DNA of 64,000 nucleotides from positions 17,229,501-17,293,500 of the forward strand of contig JAYKKT010000073.1 of NCBI GenBank assembly GCA_036023115.1, given 5' to 3'. Position 1 is the stretch's first letter; each line of letters opens with the position of its first letter. The DNA comes from Brasenia schreberi. Taxonomy: Eukaryota; Streptophyta; Magnoliopsida; Nymphaeales; Cabombaceae. The notes below the pieces were generated by a model, which was given only the letters and a program-made list of their open reading frames with translations, did no database searches and was not told the DNA's origin. This document shows positions 60,501-64,000 of the stretch, one piece after another. The position numbers and the translations under genes are program-made.

Positions 60501-62478
60501 TTTATGTATGATGAGGAGATACACAGAAGGTGCAGAGCTTCTTCGCACAGCTGCAACTCGGTTTGCAACAAACTTCTTATCTGTACAGAGTATTGTGAGA
60601 CAGAAGCAAGCTTTAAAGAGAATGTTCTCCTCAGATGAGTGACAACAATTTGCAGAGTTGCCACAAAACAGAAGGAACAGAAAGTTAAATGAGATTGCAG
60701 AAACGGTTTTTAGAAGTTCATTTTGGAATGCATGTATCAGATTATTGAAAATTACTTGTCCTTTAGTGAAAGTTTTGAGATTGGCTGACAGCGAGGAGAA
60801 ACCATCTATGGGCTACCTTTATGAATCCATGGACAGGGCAAAAGAAGCAATCAGAAATAACTTTAATGGAAAAAAAAGAGATTATGTGCCCGTGTGGAAA
60901 ATAATTGATAGTAGATGGAATAAACAATTGCATCAGCCTATTCATGCAGCAGCCTACTATCTAAACTCATCATTGAGGTACTCAGCAACCTTCCAAAGGG
61001 ACGGTGAGGTTAATCGAGGAATCATTGAATGCATCGACAGATTAGTCCCTGATGAGAGCATAGTAGATGCGATACATCGAGAGATGGAGATATATGATAA
61101 TGCTCTTCACTTGATGGGTTTGCCTGTTGCAATTCGCAACCGCTCTACGATACGTCCAGGTACATTGTTTATTTTCATATTTAAGTTGCATCTTACATTA
61201 CTGTGGATTATTATGTCTCTAATGTTTATATTTTTTTTACAGATGTTTGGTGGAACAGGTTTGGAAGTGATTGTCCAAACCTTAGAGATTTTGCAGTTAG
61301 AGTTTTAAGCCAAACCTATAGTGCAACAGGTTGTGAAAGAAATTGGAGTGTTTTTGAACACATCCATACAAAAAAGCGCAACAGGTTGGAACACAAAAGG
61401 CTTAATGATTTGGTTTATATTCGTTGTAACATGCGCCTTCGTGAAAGGTAATGTTGTATTACTTTCAAATTTTCAATTCGATATTATTTAACTTCAGTTT
61501 TCAATTGTTAATATTACTTACTAATTGTTTATCTTTGTTTGTGTCGTAGGCAATTAAAAAAAGTAAATAGAGAAGAAAGTCAGTTCGATCCAATAAGTTT
61601 GGATAATTTTGATATATTAGAAGATTGGGTTATGGAAGACACTGAAGAAAATGCCCTCCTAACAGAAGAAGACGTTGCCTGGATTAATTTGGAAGGAGCG
61701 CAACAACATTATGGAGATGAAGAATTTGATTTTGAAGAAGAAGGTGTGGGGGTGGCTGATGATGATGAGGATCTGCAACAAGGAGAAGATGAAGATTATT
61801 TAGTTGATGATCCTGATTACAATTTGTAAAATGTAACATTATATGTAACTGTAGTGTACTGTAAAGTGTAAACTATGTCTGTATTTTATTTTTTTGATTC
61901 AAAATATATAAATTTGGATGCAATTGTTCAATGTTGAATGCTCAATCTGTACTAAACTTACATTATATGAATTTAAAGCAATTATCAGATTTTTCCTGAT
62001 TTTTTCTTGATTTTTTTCGATTTTTTACTATTTTTTATTAATTTTTAATTATTTTTACATTATTTTAATATTAAAGTACGATACGATACGATACGCCCGT
62101 ATCGTGGAGCCCAGCGATACACGATACGATACGCGTCAGACAACACTGTGAGAAACTGAAAAACCTGACCGCGGTAATTCCTTGAATTGACATGTGCTTC
62201 ATGCTCAAGCAATAAGTTCACCATCTGCACAAAAAGTAATGAGAAAAACAAAGACACCAGACCCTATTAGAAAGGAAACATATGTAACACAATCTGCAAA
62301 CCTCATTGTGGCCTTTTGTGGCCGCAAAATGCAAAGGAGAATTGAGGCCTCTTAACGTGGAGTATTTAGCAAGGCAAGGATTGAATTCCAGGAGCATGCG
62401 TGCTTCGATAAGATCACCATCTCTCGCAGCAGAAACCAAACGCTCTCCAGAAGCAGAACAACCAAACGAATTCCCCAT
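54507..62478 (-). CDS. Ankyrin-repeat RING E3 ubiquitin ligase, XBAT/XBOS family, truncated tail
   Basis: XBAT proteins ubiquitinate targets such as ACC synthases; N-terminal ankyrin repeats bind substrate. Exons (minus): 62478-62302, 62224-62165, 58204-58133, 58034-57859, 57427-57267, 57111-57059, 56948-56902, 56802-56659, 55759-55668 and 54649-54507, all phase-consistent, 374 residues. The start [20 protein letters not shown] is diagnostic. Gly2 with Cys7 suggests lipidation. Ankyrin units include [66 protein letters not shown] and [22 protein letters not shown] ligands: C314, C317, C329, H331, C334, C337, C360 and C363. The frame ends at TGA 54509-54507, eleven residues after the RING, where relatives continue for roughly 100 residues. 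The exon 6 acceptor (GTGAAG) is unusual. Intron 2 contains a hAT element and an internally deleted RTE. Confidence 0.9.
58553..58735 (-). mobile_element. Internally deleted RTE: 5' leader joined to 3' end (second example)
   Basis: On the minus strand, GGTCCCAAGCCCGG, GAGGGTTGTGTTAGGCTTC and the GTAAAACCTTGTCAGA part of the RTE leader run directly into AAAGAATCCATGTGGCTGAC. The terminal GTATGGGAAAAAGC and a TTGTAGTTGTAG tail follow. The junction is at a different place from that in 48,248-48,431. It lies in XBAT intron 2 next to the hAT element. Confidence 0.8.
58774..58935 (+). repeat. Left subterminal repeat array of the hAT element (CGTATCG motifs)
   Basis: CGTATCG or its complement CGATACG occurs many times in both orientations. 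It includes a 36-bp perfect palindrome at 58794-58829 centred on CGTACG. The right end (about 62,078-62,136) has a smaller set of the same motif. Such arrays are the usual binding sites of hAT transposase in other families. Confidence 0.9.
59332..61829 (+). pseudogene. hAT transposase (BED finger, DUF659, hAT dimerisation domain), one nonsense codon
   Basis: It would cut and paste the element. Exons 59332-61159, 61243-61447 and 61550-61829 with GT/AG introns, phases consistent, 770 codons. A BED-type zinc finger lies at residues about 15-65 ([20 protein letters not shown]), then a Ser/Arg-rich linker. The DUF659-like core has [19 protein letters not shown] (first Asp) and [13 protein letters not shown] (second Asp), with [13 protein letters not shown] after. 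The C-terminal dimerisation block has [20 protein letters not shown] with the catalytic-type Glu, and an acidic tail ends the protein. The only break seen is TGA at 60640-60642, in a position that reads as Trp (TGG to TGA). Start ATG 59332 follows the subterminal array. It may be one substitution from being intact. Confidence 0.93.
62078..62136 (+). repeat. Right subterminal repeat array of the hAT element
   Basis: ACGATACGATACGATACGCC and CGATACACGATACGATACGC blocks, the same motif as the left end. The left array is longer, a left-right asymmetry often seen in hAT elements. Confidence 0.88.
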
Positions 62479-63312
62479 ATCCTAAACTATTCAATCAAGA
62501 TACACTCAACTTTCCCTATATCAATTAACCCACAAGAAATTCATCTTAAAATCCACTACAATTCATTATTTCCAATCTCAATCGCCATCATTAATCAAAT
62601 ACTCGGAATAAATCATCAGTAAAGAGAAAATCCACCTCACAATTCCATCCAACCATTGTTATATATACTTTTCAACAAAACTTCACATAAAACATGAAAT
62701 TCTGAGCACCTTCGTACTATCTACACAACTAATCCAAATAACCCAGAAATCAACTAGAAAACAGCAAATCCATCTCAGATTCTTCCCCAATCTTCGACTC
62801 TAAATTGGAAGCTATCCTTTATCAGCTAACCTACAACACTATCATGCAAAAAAAAATCTACCAACAAACAGAACTCTTTTACTCCTCTTTTGGGTGGTCG
62901 TGCGTTCTGCTTAGGAGAAAGCCTCCGGCTCACTAGGTCAATCCTGGTACACGAGCGGAGTCCACGAAAACGCAACCGCCGACATTGATGAAAGTCTCTG
63001 GGATCGGGGTCATGGCTTGTGGTTGTCGATGCCTATCGTTAGAGTCTCCTAATGTCATCTCTCTCCCGGGTAGTTGTGGAAAGATGATGACTTAACCACC
63101 AACGGCGTAGAAAGGAGGCAACATGGCAAGAAGAAGCCTATATCGTCGCGACACCCCTCTTGCGTGTTGCCTCTCTCTTTGGCCCCACGCCTTCAACGTC
63201 CCAATGAAATGGGATTTAACTTATTGGATTTTCTCCAGATCCATCCCCCACTTTAGATCTGTTGACAAATTCATCTACCATCTTTTTCTAATTTCAGACA
63301 CGACGAAACGGT

Positions 63313-63314
<2 letters not shown>
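62479..63314. other. Promoter side of the XBAT gene and intergenic flank
   Basis: AT-rich upstream sequence of the minus-strand XBAT gene, then a GC-richer patch at about 62,880-63,240 without a recognisable gene. No TATA box assigned. Confidence 0.35.
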
Positions 63315-63354
<40 letters not shown>

Positions 63355-63372
63355 TATATATATATATATATG

Positions 63373-63406
<34 letters not shown>

Positions 63407-63484
63407 AAACTTGTTAGATAATTCGTATGAATATGAACCGTTCAATTGGCAAGAAGGATAGTTTATGTTTGAAAAATCTTATAA

Positions 63485-63560
<76 letters not shown>
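63315..63560. repeat. Palindromic (CT)n-(AT)n-(AG)n microsatellite followed by (AT)n(AG)n
   Basis: 63315-63410 reads CT run, CCATATAT...ATATGG, then GA run, so the whole is nearly self-complementary. A second AT/AG block lies at about 63,489-63,559. Confidence 0.92.
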
Positions 63561-63562
<2 letters not shown>

Positions 63563-63648
63563 TTGTTAGACTCCGTTAGATAATTCGTATGAATATGAAC
63601 CGTTCAATTGGCAAGAAGGATATTTTATGTTTGAAAAATCTTATAAAG
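63403..63648 (+). repeat. Duplication of an about 85-bp unique segment beside the microsatellites
   Basis: TAATTCGTATGAATATGAAC through GAAAAATCTTATAAAG occurs at about 63,418-63,487 and 63,580-63,648, almost identical. The second copy has an added CTCCGTTAGA upstream. Both copies are preceded by a GA run and AAACTTGTTAGA, so the unit including microsatellite was duplicated. Confidence 0.9.
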
Positions 63649-64000
63649 TAGATGCTATACTTTGTATCTTTTGCTTTTCAAAAAACAATTCTACTTCTTA
63701 TTTTTTAATTCAAATCTTCTACCTCCCCAATTCAATGAATTAAATTAAAAATGATGTTCCAGTATGAATGGGAGTCTAGCAATTCTTAATTATATATAAA
63801 ACTTCACTCTCGCTCAAATCTACTCAATCATCTCAAACCTTTGATTGACATGATTAATGATAGAGATTTGAATTAAAAATATTCTTATACTTTTGTATCT
63901 TATATTTAATTCACCTTATGAATTAAATACTTTTTTCTTTATCTCTTTAACAATTCATTTTAAAGATAAAATGATTGAGTTAACAAGGTAAATTTGAGCA
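63649..64000. other. AT-rich end of window, nothing recognised
   Basis: No coding frame, repeat family or RNA gene is seen. Confidence 0.35.

Larger units (their letters stand above)
58774..62148 (+). mobile_element. hAT transposon with 8-bp target duplication, in XBAT intron 2
   Basis: 3,375 bp, ends CAGTGTTGTC...GACAACACTG, flanked by identical TGAGAAAC at 58766-58773 and 62149-62156. An 8-bp duplication and CAGTG-type ends are hallmarks of hAT. Both subterminal regions are packed with CGTATCG/CGATACG motifs. The interior holds one transposase gene on the plus strand, opposite to the host XBAT gene. The ends, the target duplication and nearly all of the transposase are intact, so the insertion is recent on the scale of this window. 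Confidence 0.96.

Noticed and set aside
60640..60642. Selenocysteine or programmed recoding at the hAT TGA
   Set aside because: Land plants lack selenocysteine insertion, and the position reads as Trp; a point mutation or sequencing error is simpler.

Overview
This is nuclear DNA of a flowering plant. Five spliced plant genes carry canonical GT/AG introns and find their usual family members: dihydroorotate dehydrogenase, an alpha/beta hydrolase, a membrane RING-H2 E3 ligase, a TFL1/CEN-type PEBP protein, and an ankyrin-RING (XBAT) E3 ligase. The rest is mostly decayed genes and transposable elements: RTE-clade LINEs ending in TTG repeats, Ty1/copia elements, a hAT element, tRNA-derived SINEs, a MITE and a nuclear copy of plastid atpI. 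I cannot name the species. A magnoliid or other early-diverging angiosperm is only a guess from the RTE abundance.

Layout. 1-3713: 3' part of the DHODH gene (+), with a CT microsatellite where one splice donor should be. 3.7-8.4 kb: gene-poor, with an antisense RTE fragment that contains a nested RTE tail. 8.46-8.95 kb: frameshifted C2-domain (BAP-like) gene (-). 10.77-15.29 kb: alpha/beta hydrolase (-), four exons. Its exon 2 is bracketed by about 400-bp inverted repeats lying in both neighbouring introns, and its introns also host two SINEs, an RTE copy and a 36-bp RTE tail. 17.2-30.8 kb: remains of a DUF810/MUN-domain (unc-13 homolog, PATROL1-like) gene (-). It has readable N- and C-terminal exons, at least two in-frame stops and no detectable middle, and it is filled by nested RTE and copia elements and the atpI insert. 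32.55-35.60 kb: near full-length RTE copy. 37.67-46.60 kb: RING-H2 gene (-) whose 6.3-kb first intron holds a second near full-length RTE copy (42.05-45.33 kb). 47.2-47.8 kb: microsatellites, a 75-bp minisatellite and a SINE. 51.30-52.47 kb: TFL1/CEN-like gene (+). 54.1-62.5 kb: XBAT gene (-) with a hAT element (58,774-62,148) in intron 2. Its last exon is damaged, and a MITE lies at its former 3' end. The window ends in microsatellites and a tandem duplication.

The genes do not form a pathway. The most informative signals are gene structures reshaped by repeats: the splice donor overwritten by CT repeats, the inverted-repeat-flanked exon, an E3 ligase stopped just after its RING while its old tail stays readable, and a hAT transposase spoiled by one nonsense codon. 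RTE by-products are also well represented: tails of 36-47 bp with perfect target-site duplications, and copies consisting of a 5' end joined to a 3' end. No wholly new protein system was found. All family names come from reading conserved motifs by eye; no database search was run.
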